DNA of 64,000 nucleotides from Streptomyces sp. NBC_00259. GTDB taxonomy: Bacteria > Actinomycetota > Actinomycetes > Streptomycetales > Streptomycetaceae. This document shows positions 16,515 to 25,368 of the stretch, in pieces. Each line of letters opens with the position of its first letter. Positions within the stretch are counted from its first letter, which is position 1. The notes beneath the pieces are model-generated. The model was given only the letters and a program-made list of their open reading frames with translations. It had not been told where the DNA came from and searched no databases. The DNA lies in NCBI RefSeq assembly GCF_036181745.1, contig NZ_CP108080.1, forward strand, positions 7,443,501-7,507,500, read 5' to 3'. A program made the position numbers and the translations under genes.

Positions 16515-17066
16515 TCAGCGCTTGAGCGTGAAGGTGAAGTCGCCGGACAGCTTGCCGTTCAGCCGGACTGCCGAAACGAGATTCCCCTCCGTGATCAGTC
16601 TTTCGACCTCGGCCCGCGACAGACCGCACCCTTCAGCGATCAGTCGCACCGGCCGGACAGGGATCCGCGCCGCGAAGCGGACCGAGATGTCGATCACCTC
16701 GCGGTCCAGGTGATCCGATCCGCCGGTGTGGAGGCGCCAGGCGCCATCCCAGTCGAGGGCGATGCGATTGCGGCGCCGCACGACCGGATCCTGGAGCAGC
16801 TCAGCTGCCAGGCCAGGGTCGTTGGCATGCAGCCGGTCCAGCAGCTCGGGTCGTACGGAGCGCACGTTCATCCGCTCCAGGACCGTGAGCTTGGTGGTTT
16901 GCCCGCAAGCGGTGCAGAGCGCGAGGAGCCAGGCGTCGATGACCTTGTGGTTGGCGTTGACGCGAAACTTGCCGTTCGCCCGGAAGCGCTCGGACGCGCA
17001 CGTGTGGCAACGGCGGAGGACGAGCGGCAGGCAGGTGGGTATGACCACCCAGTTTTCGAGCAGCAC
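16515..17066 (-). CDS. DUF1062 domain protein with zinc ribbon
   Basis: A 183-residue protein with two CxxC pairs (Cys20/Cys23 and Cys51/Cys54) that should hold a zinc ion. The remainder is helical and basic (DPVVRRRNRIALDWDGAWRL) and ends with an S4-like stretch, GLSRAEVERLITEGNLVSAV, followed by a basic strand. This matches the uncharacterised DUF1062 family, and the S4-like tail hints at RNA binding. The start at 17066 is the first in-frame codon that gives a family-length protein. Confidence 0.8.
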   Translation of the reverse strand: MLLENWVVIPTCLPLVLRRCHTCASERFRANGKFRVNANHKVIDAWLLALCTACGQTTKLTVLERMNVRSVRPELLDRLHANDPGLAAELLQDPVVRRRNRIALDWDGAWRLHTGGSDHLDREVIDISVRFAARIPVRPVRLIAEGCGLSRAEVERLITEGNLVSAVRLNGKLSGDFTFTLKR

Positions 17067-17252
17067 AGAAGTACACCGGTTTCAGTGAGAAGTCCGCAGC
17101 AAAAAGCAGCGCGGCGCACATGCGCGACGCGCGACGAATCAGCTCTCGGGAGGTCTCACACGGTGTACAACGGCACGTCCTTGCCTAGGCGAATCGGTTC
17201 GGCAGCACGGTAATGGGGCACCGTGGCGCCGCTCCACCGGTTTTCTGGCGCC

Positions 17253-17765
17253 TCACCGCCAGGGCGACTCGGGAGCCAACGTGATGGTTGTCGGCGTTCC
17301 CTGCACGGCCATCCTCGTGTAGGGGGACAGTGAGTCGGCCTTCTCCAGAAGGGGAGCGGCGATCTCCCGAGGGACGCCCGGCCACTTGACCACCAGGTCG
17401 ACGTGCAGCGAGTAGCCGCCGTCTCCGGGGTCCCGCCCGAAGGCCACGGTTGCGTCTACGGAGATCGAGGTGGCATCGAGTGCCGCTTGTCGCGCCACGA
17501 GGCTCAGGGCTCCGTGGAAGCATGCGGCGAATCCGGCGGCGAACAACTGCTCGGGGTTGGTCCCCTCGCCGTCCCCGCCGAGTTCGGCGGGCATGCGCAG
17601 GTTGAGGTTCAGAGCCCCGTCTGCCGACTGGGCGATGCCGGAGGCGCGCCCGTGCCCGGCCGTGCCGCCGTTGACGGTCACCGTCGTCGTGTAGATGGGG
17701 GAGAAGGACGGCCCGTCGAAGTCCTTGTCGGTGGACAGGTCGGGCAACCGGATCGGCTCGTTCAT
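17253..17765 (-). CDS. OsmC/Ohr family peroxidase-like protein lacking the resolving cysteine
   Basis: A 170-residue Ohr/OsmC protein. TTTVTVNGGTAGHGR (about 26-40) and PEQLFAAGFAACFHGALSLV (71-90) match the family; Cys82 is the peroxidatic residue. In Ohr proteins a second cysteine in a CPYS motif resolves the sulfenic acid. Here the matching position reads SLSPYTRM, with Ser147 in place of cysteine. The protein may use an external thiol such as mycothiol, or may have changed function. It would reduce organic hydroperoxides in the cytoplasm. The divergent neighbour is a DsbA-like thiol protein; no OhrR gene is adjacent. Confidence 0.85.
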   Translation of the reverse strand: MNEPIRLPDLSTDKDFDGPSFSPIYTTTVTVNGGTAGHGRASGIAQSADGALNLNLRMPAELGGDGEGTNPEQLFAAGFAACFHGALSLVARQAALDATSISVDATVAFGRDPGDGGYSLHVDLVVKWPGVPREIAAPLLEKADSLSPYTRMAVQGTPTTITLAPESPWR

Positions 17766-18214
17766 AGCGCGACTCCGGCGTTCTCGCGGCCTGCTCGCGC
17801 TGCGATCTTCCCTCGCACCGCAAGGCGATTCACCTGGCCGCCGGCAGGGCTCACTGTGCCGCTCATGACGATCGTCACGTCATCTGTCCTTCAGGTCTTG
17901 GCGGATCTTGGGTCAGGGCAACCAGTTGACCGTCAACGCACCGTCCTTGTGACAGCCGGCCTCGAGCAGCAAGTGCTGTGACCCGTGGCGACGTGGAGCC
18001 GACCGGCCGGGTCATCGTTGCCTCGGATCTCGACAGCGACCCCGTCGCCATCGGTGAGTGTCTGTTCACCATCCGTTTCTCGCTGGGCAGCACAGGACCG
18101 GGACTTTCGGGCCGAAGATCGGGACCTTCGCCGGGCGGAACCGTCCGTCGGCCGCAGTGCCATGGAAAGGGGGCGAACGTACGGCGATCCGCCCGACGAA
18201 CTGCCGAGGAACCT
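17766..18214. other. divergent intergenic region
   Basis: This 449-bp spacer lies between the Ohr-like gene and the DsbA-like gene. A frame at 17985-18218 overlaps the next start in an ATGA arrangement, but its residue composition does not look like a protein and I do not call it. No clear operator is seen. Confidence 0.45.
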
Positions 18215-19078
18215 ATGAGCAACAACTTCAGGAAGCCGCAGCGAGGCACCGATCCGCAGAAGCCGAGGCAGACGCCCAGGCAGAAGCCGCAGCAGAAGGC
18301 GGCTGCCTTTCGCGGGGCCCAGGCTGCGCGGGCCCGTCGGCGCCGGGTGCTGTTCGGGCTCGGCGCTGTCGCCGCCGCGATGGCGATCGGTGTCGGCGTG
18401 GGCACCCAGCTGACGGGGCGCACCGCAGAGGCCGACGAGACGCTGGCCTCGGGTTCGGAGCGGCCGCCGGCCGTTCCCGCCAACACCTCCGGCAAGGACG
18501 GTGTCGTGGTTCCCTACGGCGACAAGAACGCCAAAGGCACCCTGACCGTCTACGCGGACATGCGGTGTCCGTACTGCGCGGCTGTCGAGAAGCAGCTCGG
18601 CGCCGCCGTCGACGAGCTGGTGGCGGACGGCACGATCAAGGTCGAGTACAGGATGGCCGCCTTCCTGGACGGGGCGCTCGGCGGCAAGGGCTCGCACACC
18701 GCGCTGGCTGCTCTCGGCGCGGCGGCGAACGAGAGCCCGCGGAAGTTCTACGAGTATCAGCACGTCCTCTACGCGAACCAGCCTCCGGAGGACGAGGACT
18801 CCTTCGCCTCCACCGCCAAACTCGTCGATCCGGCCAAGAAGGTCCCGGGGCTGAACTCCGCGGCGTTCAACAAGGCGGTCAAGGAGAAGACCTATCTCCC
18901 CTGGGCGCAGAGGACCGGTGGCCGGTTCCACGAGTACGGCGTCAGCGGTACGCCGACCTTCGTGGTCGACGGCAAGCAGATGACCGTGCTGGACGACGAG
19001 GGGCGCCCGGTGAGTACCAAGGCCTTCGTCGAGGAGGTCAGGACCGCCATCAAGGGTTACCACCCGGCCCGCGATTGA
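18215..19078 (+). CDS. membrane-anchored DsbA-like thioredoxin-fold protein
   Basis: A 287-residue protein. Residues 1-44 are basic and cytoplasmic, 45-66 form one transmembrane helix (VLFGLGAVAAAMAIGVGVG), and the rest is extracytoplasmic. The thioredoxin fold carries the active site RCPYC (Cys118, Cys121) and the cis-proline loop GVSGTPTFVVDG near residue 250. This is the actinobacterial DsbA-like layout, supporting disulfide formation or isomerisation in exported proteins. GAGGAAC precedes the ATG. The acetyltransferase gene follows after 78 bp. Confidence 0.9.
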   Translation: MSNNFRKPQRGTDPQKPRQTPRQKPQQKAAAFRGAQAARARRRRVLFGLGAVAAAMAIGVGVGTQLTGRTAEADETLASGSERPPAVPANTSGKDGVVVPYGDKNAKGTLTVYADMRCPYCAAVEKQLGAAVDELVADGTIKVEYRMAAFLDGALGGKGSHTALAALGAAANESPRKFYEYQHVLYANQPPEDEDSFASTAKLVDPAKKVPGLNSAAFNKAVKEKTYLPWAQRTGGRFHEYGVSGTPTFVVDGKQMTVLDDEGRPVSTKAFVEEVRTAIKGYHPARD

Positions 19079-19156
19079 GGTCGCGGTGGGATCGGGCAGT
19101 TCGGGTTGAGATGCCCATGTGCCTGTTCAGGGCAGGCGGACTGAGATACTCCGGCC

Positions 19157-19696
19157 ATGGATGCTGGAGTGATGGAGAGCGGTGCGCGATCGGATATGGC
19201 AGTGGCTGCACGGATCACGCCGACGCACGCCGCGGGCTGGGTGCTGCGGTCTGCGGTGGCAGCGGACATCGAGATGATCGCGGAGTTGCGGGCCACGGTC
19301 ATGCGTGCGGATTTGGAACGCCTTGGGCGCTACGACGAGCACCGGGTACGGCAGCGGCTGCGGGACTCCTTCTCCCCGCAGCACACGTCGATCATCATGT
19401 TCGACCGTGAACTCGCAGGATGCGTCACGGTCCGGCCCGCCGAAGGCAGGCAGTGGCTGGAGCACTTCTACCTTGCTCCGCATCGGCAGAGCCGAGGGCT
19501 CGGATCCGCTGTGTTGCGCACGGTGCTGGAGCGAACGGACGCGCAGGGCATGACCGTGGGCTTGAACGTCTTGCAGGGCAGTGCTGCCCGTCGACTCTAC
19601 GAGCGCCACGGATTCGTCGTGGAAGCCCAGGACCCGATCGACATCTTCATGGTGCGCCCGCCGGGGGCGATGGCGAGCACTCCGGCAAAAGCCTGA
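19157..19696 (+). CDS. GNAT family N-acetyltransferase
   Basis: A 179-residue acetyltransferase. The fold runs from WVLRSAVAADIEMIAELRA (motif C region) through the beta-4 strand WLEHFYLAPHRQSRGLGSAV, where the RGLG turn binds the acetyl-CoA pyrophosphate, to GLNVLQGSAARRLYERHGFV (motif B). The substrate is unknown. The start at 19157 gives about 20 extra residues ahead of the fold; ATG at 19196 (MAVAARITP) is an alternative. A transposase remnant follows directly. Confidence 0.88.
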   Translation: MDAGVMESGARSDMAVAARITPTHAAGWVLRSAVAADIEMIAELRATVMRADLERLGRYDEHRVRQRLRDSFSPQHTSIIMFDRELAGCVTVRPAEGRQWLEHFYLAPHRQSRGLGSAVLRTVLERTDAQGMTVGLNVLQGSAARRLYERHGFVVEAQDPIDIFMVRPPGAMASTPAKA

Positions 19697-19757
19697 CCTG
19701 CGACGGCGCGACGGCCCCGACTCGGTCCGCGACGCCGTCTTCTGCGCCCGTGCGGCC

Positions 19758-20267
19758 TTGTCCCATCCTGCCTTCTGCGGCATCTCCCGTGCACATCTCG
19801 GCGAGTTGATCGAGGAATTGGCAGACCCGTGGCCGGCGCGGTGCGAGTCGGCACTGCGTGAGCGGCGAGGTGCTGCGCGGCGGCGGGCGGCCGGTGCCGG
19901 CCCGAAGCACGACCTGGTCTTCGCCGACCGGGTGCTGGCCACCCTGGTCCGTCTGCGCACCGGGCTCCCGCACGCCGCGCTCGCCGAGCTGTACGGCACG
20001 GCCCGCGCCACGGTCTCCCGCGCCATCGGCGAGATCCGCCCGCTGCTGGCGGCACGCGGCTTCGCCGTCCTCGATCGCCCCGGGGTGCGGCTGCGTACCC
20101 TGGCGGACGTGTTCGCCTACGCCGAGGCCGAAGGGATCCGGCTGCGGATCGACGGAGCCGAGATCCATCGCGCGATCGCTTCGCTGATCTCGGACCACTC
20201 CGCCCGTCGGCCAACTCGCGGCAAGCCGAGCACCGCGCTGGTTCTCGCCCGACCGACGGCCTACTGA
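19758..20267 (+). pseudogene. truncated IS5-type transposase (HTH_Tnp_4 domain only)
   Basis: The frame encodes the N-terminal helix-turn-helix part of a Streptomyces transposase: LSHPAFCGISRAHLGELIEE, FADRVLATLVRLRTGLPHAA, GTARATVSRAIGEIRPLL and TLADVFAYAEAEGIRLRIDG. The DDE catalytic domain that should follow is missing; after the RIDGAE element the sequence diverges and stops at 20267. The start is uncertain, with TTG 19758 the best candidate. It cannot encode an active enzyme. Confidence 0.75.
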
Positions 20268-20407
20268 TCAACCACCAGCCGAACCGCCAGGCCAGTACGC
20301 CCCGACCTCAATCGCGGACCGGGTCGTGAGCAGGAATCCTGGCGAAGTGGTTAGACGAACGGCCCTGACCAGCACTCTCGCGAGTGGCGTGGAAGTCAGG
20401 GTCCCGG

Positions 20408-20755
20408 TCATCGGTGGCTCAGCACGTTGATCACCCGGCCGTTGGGGTCACGGACGAAGAACCGTCGTACCCCCCACTCCTCGTCCTGCAAGGGGTGCAC
20501 GATCTCCGCGCCGCTCTCGCGCATCACCGCATAGGCCGCATCGACATCGTCCACCTCCACGCTCATGTCGGGCACGACCGTCGCGGACTTGTCCTCGCTC
20601 ATGAAGGTGACCTGCGCCGTGGGATGGGAGGGAGAGGCGAGCGTCATGACCCAGCCGAGGTTCATGACCTCCTCGAACCCCAGGAGGCCGTAGAAGTCAC
20701 GGCTCTCCTCCATGGCCTGCGATCGGATGTCGGGCATGACGCGGCGGATGGCCAT
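20408..20755 (-). CDS. VOC (glyoxalase/bleomycin-resistance) family protein
   Basis: A 115-residue single-module vicinal-oxygen-chelate protein. It shows the pattern SRDFYGLLGFEEVMNLGWVM, a central SVEVDDVDAAYAVMRESGAE, and the final RRFFVRDPNGRVINVL with its metal-ligand region. Such proteins form dimers and may be lyases, dioxygenases or drug-binding proteins; the first metal histidine is not obvious, so a binding role is possible. AGGAGGAG sits upstream of ATG 20755. Confidence 0.88.
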   Translation of the reverse strand: MAIRRVMPDIRSQAMEESRDFYGLLGFEEVMNLGWVMTLASPSHPTAQVTFMSEDKSATVVPDMSVEVDDVDAAYAVMRESGAEIVHPLQDEEWGVRRFFVRDPNGRVINVLSHR

Positions 20756-20889
20756 GGGTGACTCCTCCTGACATGTGACAGCAGACGTGGTCCTGACTGT
20801 CCCCGGATTGTCCCCAGAGCTGCTGCGACGTGCCCGTCGCGACGCGTCTCGGCAGGCGCGGTCACCTCTTCCGATCGAGCGGTTGAGCC

Positions 20890-21729
20890 CTATGCCGGCT
20901 CGTGCAGCCGGTCGAGACGATCGCGGTGGGCCTCGGTCAGCTGCAGACGTTCCGCGGCGAGGTTCTCCTCCAGGTGGTCGATCCGGGCCGTTCCCGGGAT
21001 CGGGAGGACGACCGGTGAACGGTCGAGGAGCCAGGCGAGCGCGACCTGCGTGGGAGTGGCGTCGAGTTCGGCCGCCACGGCGGCGACCTCGGCCATCGCC
21101 CCCGATTTCCCCCAGGCGACCGGGCGCCAGGGCAGGAACGCGACTCCTGCCGCTTCACAGGCCGCGAGCACCGGATCGTGCTCGCGGTCGAGCAGGTTGT
21201 AGCGGTTCTGGACGCTCGCGACGTCGACGATCTCCCGTGCCTGGTCGAGTTCGTCGACGGTGATCTCCGACAGTCCGATGAGGCCGATCCTGCCCTCGGC
21301 CCGCAGATCCCGGAGTGTGCCGATCTGGTCGGCGAGTGGCGTCTCGGGATCGATACGGTGCAGCTGAAGCAGCTCGATGCGTTCGACGCGCAGCCGGCGC
21401 AGTGCCTGCTCGACCTGATCGCGCAGAACGGCCGGCCGGCCGTCGGGCTTCCACTCTCCTGCGGGGCCTGATCGGGCCATTCCGACCTTGGTGGTGATGA
21501 GGACCCCGTCCGGGTACGGGTGCAGGGCCTCAGCCAGGAGTTCCTCGTTGGCGCCCCCGCCGTACAGATACGCGGTGTCGATCAGAGTGATGCCCAGCTC
21601 GACGGCCCGTCGGGCGACCGCGAGCGAGGTCTCGCGGGCCCGGTGCGGCTCCGTCGGAAGGTGCATGGCCCCGAACCCGAGTCTCCGTACGTACAGATGC
21701 CCGCCGATACGAAACCCGGTCGATGTCAT
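20890..21729 (-). CDS. aldo/keto reductase
   Basis: A 279-residue TIM-barrel reductase. The catalytic tetrad is visible as Asp in LIDTAYLYGGG (with Tyr), Lys in LITTKVGMA and His in ELLQLHRID. The C-terminal NADPH-binding segment reads VVLPIPGTARIDHLEENL. It reduces carbonyl compounds with NADPH. ATG 21729 follows a GGGGGGAG site; the 7-residue longer start lacks support. It lies 17 bp downstream of the pyruvate-formate-lyase fragment on the same strand. Confidence 0.93.
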   Translation of the reverse strand: MTSTGFRIGGHLYVRRLGFGAMHLPTEPHRARETSLAVARRAVELGITLIDTAYLYGGGANEELLAEALHPYPDGVLITTKVGMARSGPAGEWKPDGRPAVLRDQVEQALRRLRVERIELLQLHRIDPETPLADQIGTLRDLRAEGRIGLIGLSEITVDELDQAREIVDVASVQNRYNLLDREHDPVLAACEAAGVAFLPWRPVAWGKSGAMAEVAAVAAELDATPTQVALAWLLDRSPVVLPIPGTARIDHLEENLAAERLQLTEAHRDRLDRLHEPA

Positions 21730-21746
21730 GTGCCGTCTCCCCCCGG

Positions 21747-23140
21747 TCAAGAGGCCACACTAGCAGGGGAGTTGGAGGAGCAGCCCGGTCCCGGCAAGGG
21801 GCGGTCGCGTGCATCCCGGCGGGCCGGGTGCCAGACGGCGTCGAGACCCTCGGCCGCGAAGATTCGCTTGGCCTCGGCGACTTGGGCGGCCGTCGGGGCA
21901 GGGGTGTCGCGGAGGGTGAATTCCATGTTGAGGGCCTGCCACTTCGACCGGCCCAGCTCGAGCACGTCGCGACTGAGCACGTTGACGTTCATGTGGAAGC
22001 CGTCGACGGTCATGTAGCCGTCGAGGACGCCCGCCAGGTTGCCGATTCGTTCCTCGGGACTGCGGCCCAGACCGTCCGGAGTGACTGTGCTGGTCAGGGA
22101 GATACCGTCCTCCGCGCCCTCGTACGGGATCTTGCTGACCGACGGGGCCGAGGCGACGTAGCCGTGTCGGTCACGGCCGTTCATCGGGTTGGCGCCGGGC
22201 GAGAACGGAGCGCCGGCGCGGCGGCCGTCGGGCGTGTTCCCGGTCTTCTTGCCGTAGACCACGTTCGAGGTGATCGTCAGCACGGACTGGGTGTGCTCCG
22301 CGTCCCGATAGGTCGGCTGCTCCCGCAGCCTCTTCATGAACTCCTCGACCAGCCACACCGCGATCTCGTCGGCCCGGTCGTCGCAGTTGCCGTACGCCGG
22401 GAAGTCACCCTCGACGGTGTAGTCGGTGGCGAGGCCCGTGGCGTCACGGTGGACGGTGACCTTGGCGTACCTGATCGCGGACAGGGAGTCGGCGGCCACC
22501 GAGAGGCCTGCGATGCCACAGGCCATGGTGCGGCGCACGTCACGGTCGTGAAGAGCCATCTCGATGCGCTCGTAGGCGTACTTGTCGTGCATGTAGTGGA
22601 TGACGTTCAGAGCGTGCACGTACACCTCCGCAAGCCAGCGCATCTGTGCGACGAGCTTCGGCAGCACCTCCTCGTAGTCGAGGACCTCGGAGGTGAGGGC
22701 GCCGGTGCTCGGGCCGACCTGGGCGCCGGACCTCTCGTCCCGGCCGCCGTTGATCGCGTAGAGGAGGGCCTTGGCGAGATTCACCCGGGCGCCGAAGAAC
22801 TGCATCTGCTTGCCCACGGGCATGGCGGAGACGCAGCAGGCGATAGCGGTGTCGTCGCCGAACCGGGGACGCATGAGGTCGTCCGACTCGTACTGCACCG
22901 CCGACGTGTCGATGGAGACCCTGGCGCAGAACTCCTTGAAGTCCTGTGGCAGCCGCGGCGACCAGAAGACCGTCATGTTCGGCTCCGGGGCAGGGCCGAG
23001 GTTGTAGAGAGTCTGCAGGTAGCGAAAGGACGTCCTGGTGACGAGCGGACGGCCGTCGTCGCCCATTCCGGCGATCGACTCGGTGACCCAGGTCGGGTCT
23101 CCGGAGAACAGTGCGTCGTTCCCGTCGTCCGGCGGACTTC
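21747..23140 (-). pseudogene. pyruvate formate-lyase fragment lacking both ends
   Basis: From about 23140 down to about 21970 the frame closely follows PflB: ALFSGDPTWVTESIAGMG, SFRYLQTLYNLGP, AIACCVSAMPVGKQMQFFGA (the catalytic Cys-Cys pair), NVIHYMHDKYAYERIEMALH, RTMACGIAGLSVAADSL and VYGKKTGNTPDGRRAGAPF. Similarity stops after FHMNVNVLSRDVLE. The C-terminal glycyl-radical motif (RVSGYAV in E. coli) is absent, replaced by an unrelated tail of about 70 residues. The N-terminal roughly 330 residues are also absent, replaced by the GAP-family gene. No activase gene is present. It cannot form the radical and is read as a rearranged remnant. Confidence 0.85.
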
Positions 23141-23200
23141 CGCCACAGGGCCGATGGGCCACCTGGTCCCTACCGACCGGGCAGGAGGTAGGCCCGGCGC

Positions 23201-23869
23201 TCAGAGCTTGACGAGGCCTTCGCAGAGGACGAGAACACCGATGGCGGCGATCACCACGGCCATCACACCGGCGGCCTGCTTCTCCAGCCACCCCCTGGCG
23301 CTGGTCAGTGGGGCGAGGACCCGCTCGCCCATCAGCGCCTGCAGCACCACCGGCAGGGCCACGGTGCTGGCGGCGCAGACGGTGAACACCACGAAGGGCA
23401 CCACGGCGCTCGTGGTGGAGGACGCGGCCGATCCGATCGCGAGGCCGGCGGCCGCGGAGAGCAGAAGGATCTTCGGGTTTGCCACCGACAGCAGCACTCC
23501 GAGGCGGAACGCCTTGGACGGGCTCGCATCGGCGAGAAGGCGCATCCAGCCCGGCGCCGGCCTGCCGTGTCTGGTGAGCCATTGCCGGATCCCGAGGAGG
23601 ATCAGGAACGTGCCCACCCCCACTCTCGCCCAGGCGACCCAGGTGTGTCCCTCCGAGGGGCGCTGGACGACGGAGGCCAGCGCGGCGCACGCGCCCGCGG
23701 GTACGACGATTCCGATCACCCAGCCGGCCAGGAAGGCACTGCTGGTCGCTCGTGGCCGGGGCGTGAACTGCATGAAGAGCGCGGGGATGAGGGTGAACGG
23801 CGACACGGCGATCACCAACGCGAAGAACACGACCTCACCGAATGCCACCGGCACCGCCTTCTGCCGCAT
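23201..23869 (-). CDS. GAP-family (LysE-like/Sap) membrane protein
   Basis: A 222-residue protein with about six transmembrane segments: EVVFFALVIAVSPFTLIPAL at the start, FLAGWVIGIVVPAGACAALA, VGVGTFLILLGIRQWL, LLSVANPKILLLSAAAGLAI, and two near the C-terminus. The NPK motif in the fourth segment is typical of the GAP/Sap (sulfolipid-addressing) branch of the LysE superfamily. It probably exports a small or lipid molecule. Start ATG 23869 gives the family length; GTG at 23854 is possible. Confidence 0.85.
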   Translation of the reverse strand: MRQKAVPVAFGEVVFFALVIAVSPFTLIPALFMQFTPRPRATSSAFLAGWVIGIVVPAGACAALASVVQRPSEGHTWVAWARVGVGTFLILLGIRQWLTRHGRPAPGWMRLLADASPSKAFRLGVLLSVANPKILLLSAAAGLAIGSAASSTTSAVVPFVVFTVCAASTVALPVVLQALMGERVLAPLTSARGWLEKQAAGVMAVVIAAIGVLVLCEGLVKL

Positions 23870-24126
23870 TCGCCGAATGTGCGTGCACGAACAGTCGCCT
23901 TGTCTTGAGAAGGTCCGCCAGCGCCGTGATCGAGGGCTCCGGGTGGGGGCCCTGGCGATTCCCCGAGGATGCCACACGGCTCGGTGCATCCGGCGGCACC
24001 CGAGGAACAGGCCGTGTTGCTCACCGCCCGCTCCCACGGCCTCTGACGCGCCCGTTCCTCGTACATCGCTCATGAGTTTGACGCGGCGTCATACCGGCAG
24101 CTCGATCATCTGGGGGAAGGCGGAGC

Positions 24127-25357
24127 ATGCACACCGGACCGACAGCGAACAGCCACGGCCGACTCGCCGCGGAGACGCTGCCCGCAGGGCTGACCCACGA
24201 GCCCAGCCGGGAGTTCCTGGTCGAGCGCGGGCTGCCGGGGACCGCCGCCGACCTCGACTTCACGGCCCTGCGCGGCGGCCGGCTGGAGCCGTTCACGTCC
24301 CGCGCCGGCCGGCCGATCGGCGACGGACGGCTGTGGGTCCTCGGTACGACCGACTACTGCGGCAGCCGGGTCGTGCTCGACGGCGTGACCGGCGCGGTGC
24401 TGCTGGCCGAGGCAGGCACGCACGGCCCGGCGGAGGCGGAACCGGTGCACGACCCTCTCGCCTCCTCGCTGCCCGCGCTGGCAGAGCTGATCGGTACCTG
24501 TGAGTGGGTGTCGGAGACCGCACGGCGCACCGACGCGTACGACGGACGCCGCGGCCCCGATGTGATGGCCGATGTGATCGAGGCCGCCGCGGTGCGGCTG
24601 CGCGGCGCCGATCCGGAGCTGTTCGGCGCCGAGGCCGCTCCCGCGCACTGGCGCACCTGTCCGCTGGTCCGGTCCCTGGCCTGGGGCGCCCGGCCCGGCG
24701 GACGCGCTGGCGTACACCTTCGGAGCGGACCTGGTCCGCGACCTCGCGCGGCTGGACGGCGACGGCAGGGTGCGCCACTACCGCCCGGAGGAGTTGCCGG
24801 AGCAGCTCACCCACGAGCCGACCCGGCGACTGCTCACCGAGGTCGGACTGCCCCTCGCCGGTGAGCTGTTCAGCGTCGGCGACGAGCCGCTGCGTACCAT
24901 GGCCGAGGCACACCCCGACACCTTCGCGGACACGGACACGGACGCGGAGACAGGCACGGAGACGGGCACGGACACGGAGACGGGCCGGGGCCACCAGCGT
25001 GACTTCCTCGCCGTCGGCTGGTGGCCGCACGACCTCAGGGTCGCCCTCGACGGTGTCACCGGCCGCCTCGAGTTGCCGGAGTGGTACGGGGAGGGCGAGC
25101 CCGCGGCCTATCTGAACCGGGACCTGTCCGCGCTGCTGTACGCCTGGTGGATCTACGAGCGACTGCGCAGGGAGTGGTACCGCTGGGACAACGGTGCCGC
25201 CGCGGACACCTGGCGGGTGTTCGACCCGTTCGCGCTGCTGAGCAGCCGGGTCGACGCGATGGTGGAGGCGGTGGACCCGGAGGCGTTCCGGACCCCGGCC
25301 CACTCGTGGCGGATGCTCGCCGAGGATCCGTACACGGGCGGGCTCCTGTCCCACTGA
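24127..25357 (+). pseudogene. tandem SUKH-4-like immunity protein split by a frameshift
   Basis: Two consecutive frames encode halves of one protein. The first (24127 to about 24690) contains LTHEPSREFLVERGLPG, GTTDYCGSRVVLDGVTGAVL and SSLPALAELI. The second, from about 24690 in the +1 frame, begins DALAYTFGADLVRDLARLDG and contains LTHEPTRRLLTEVGLPLAG, WPHDLRVALDGVTGRLELPE and LNRDLSALLYAWWIYERLR. The two halves resemble each other, so the ancestral protein was a tandem duplication of about 410 residues. One base gained or two lost near 24680-24700 would explain the break, if it is not a sequencing error. The SUKH-4 family is inferred; such proteins neutralise polymorphic toxins. Confidence 0.6.
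24920..24988 (+). repeat. Asp-Thr/Glu-Thr-Gly coding microsatellite
   Basis: An imperfect hexanucleotide-type repeat of (g)acacgga and gagacggg units within the second SUKH-like half encodes a DTDTDAETGTETGTDTETG linker. Such stretches change length easily by slippage. Confidence 0.6.
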
Positions 25358-25368
25358 ACCGGCTGCGA

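Noticed and set aside
17985..18218. 77-residue frame overlapping the DsbA-like start by ATGA
   Set aside because: The overlap is tempting, but residue composition is Ser/Arg/Pro shadow-like and no ribosome site precedes it.
21723..24503. 926-residue plus-strand frame spanning several genes
   Set aside because: It runs antisense to the aldo/keto start, the pyruvate-formate-lyase fragment and the GAP gene; Asp/Val/His-rich composition is typical of antisense frames.
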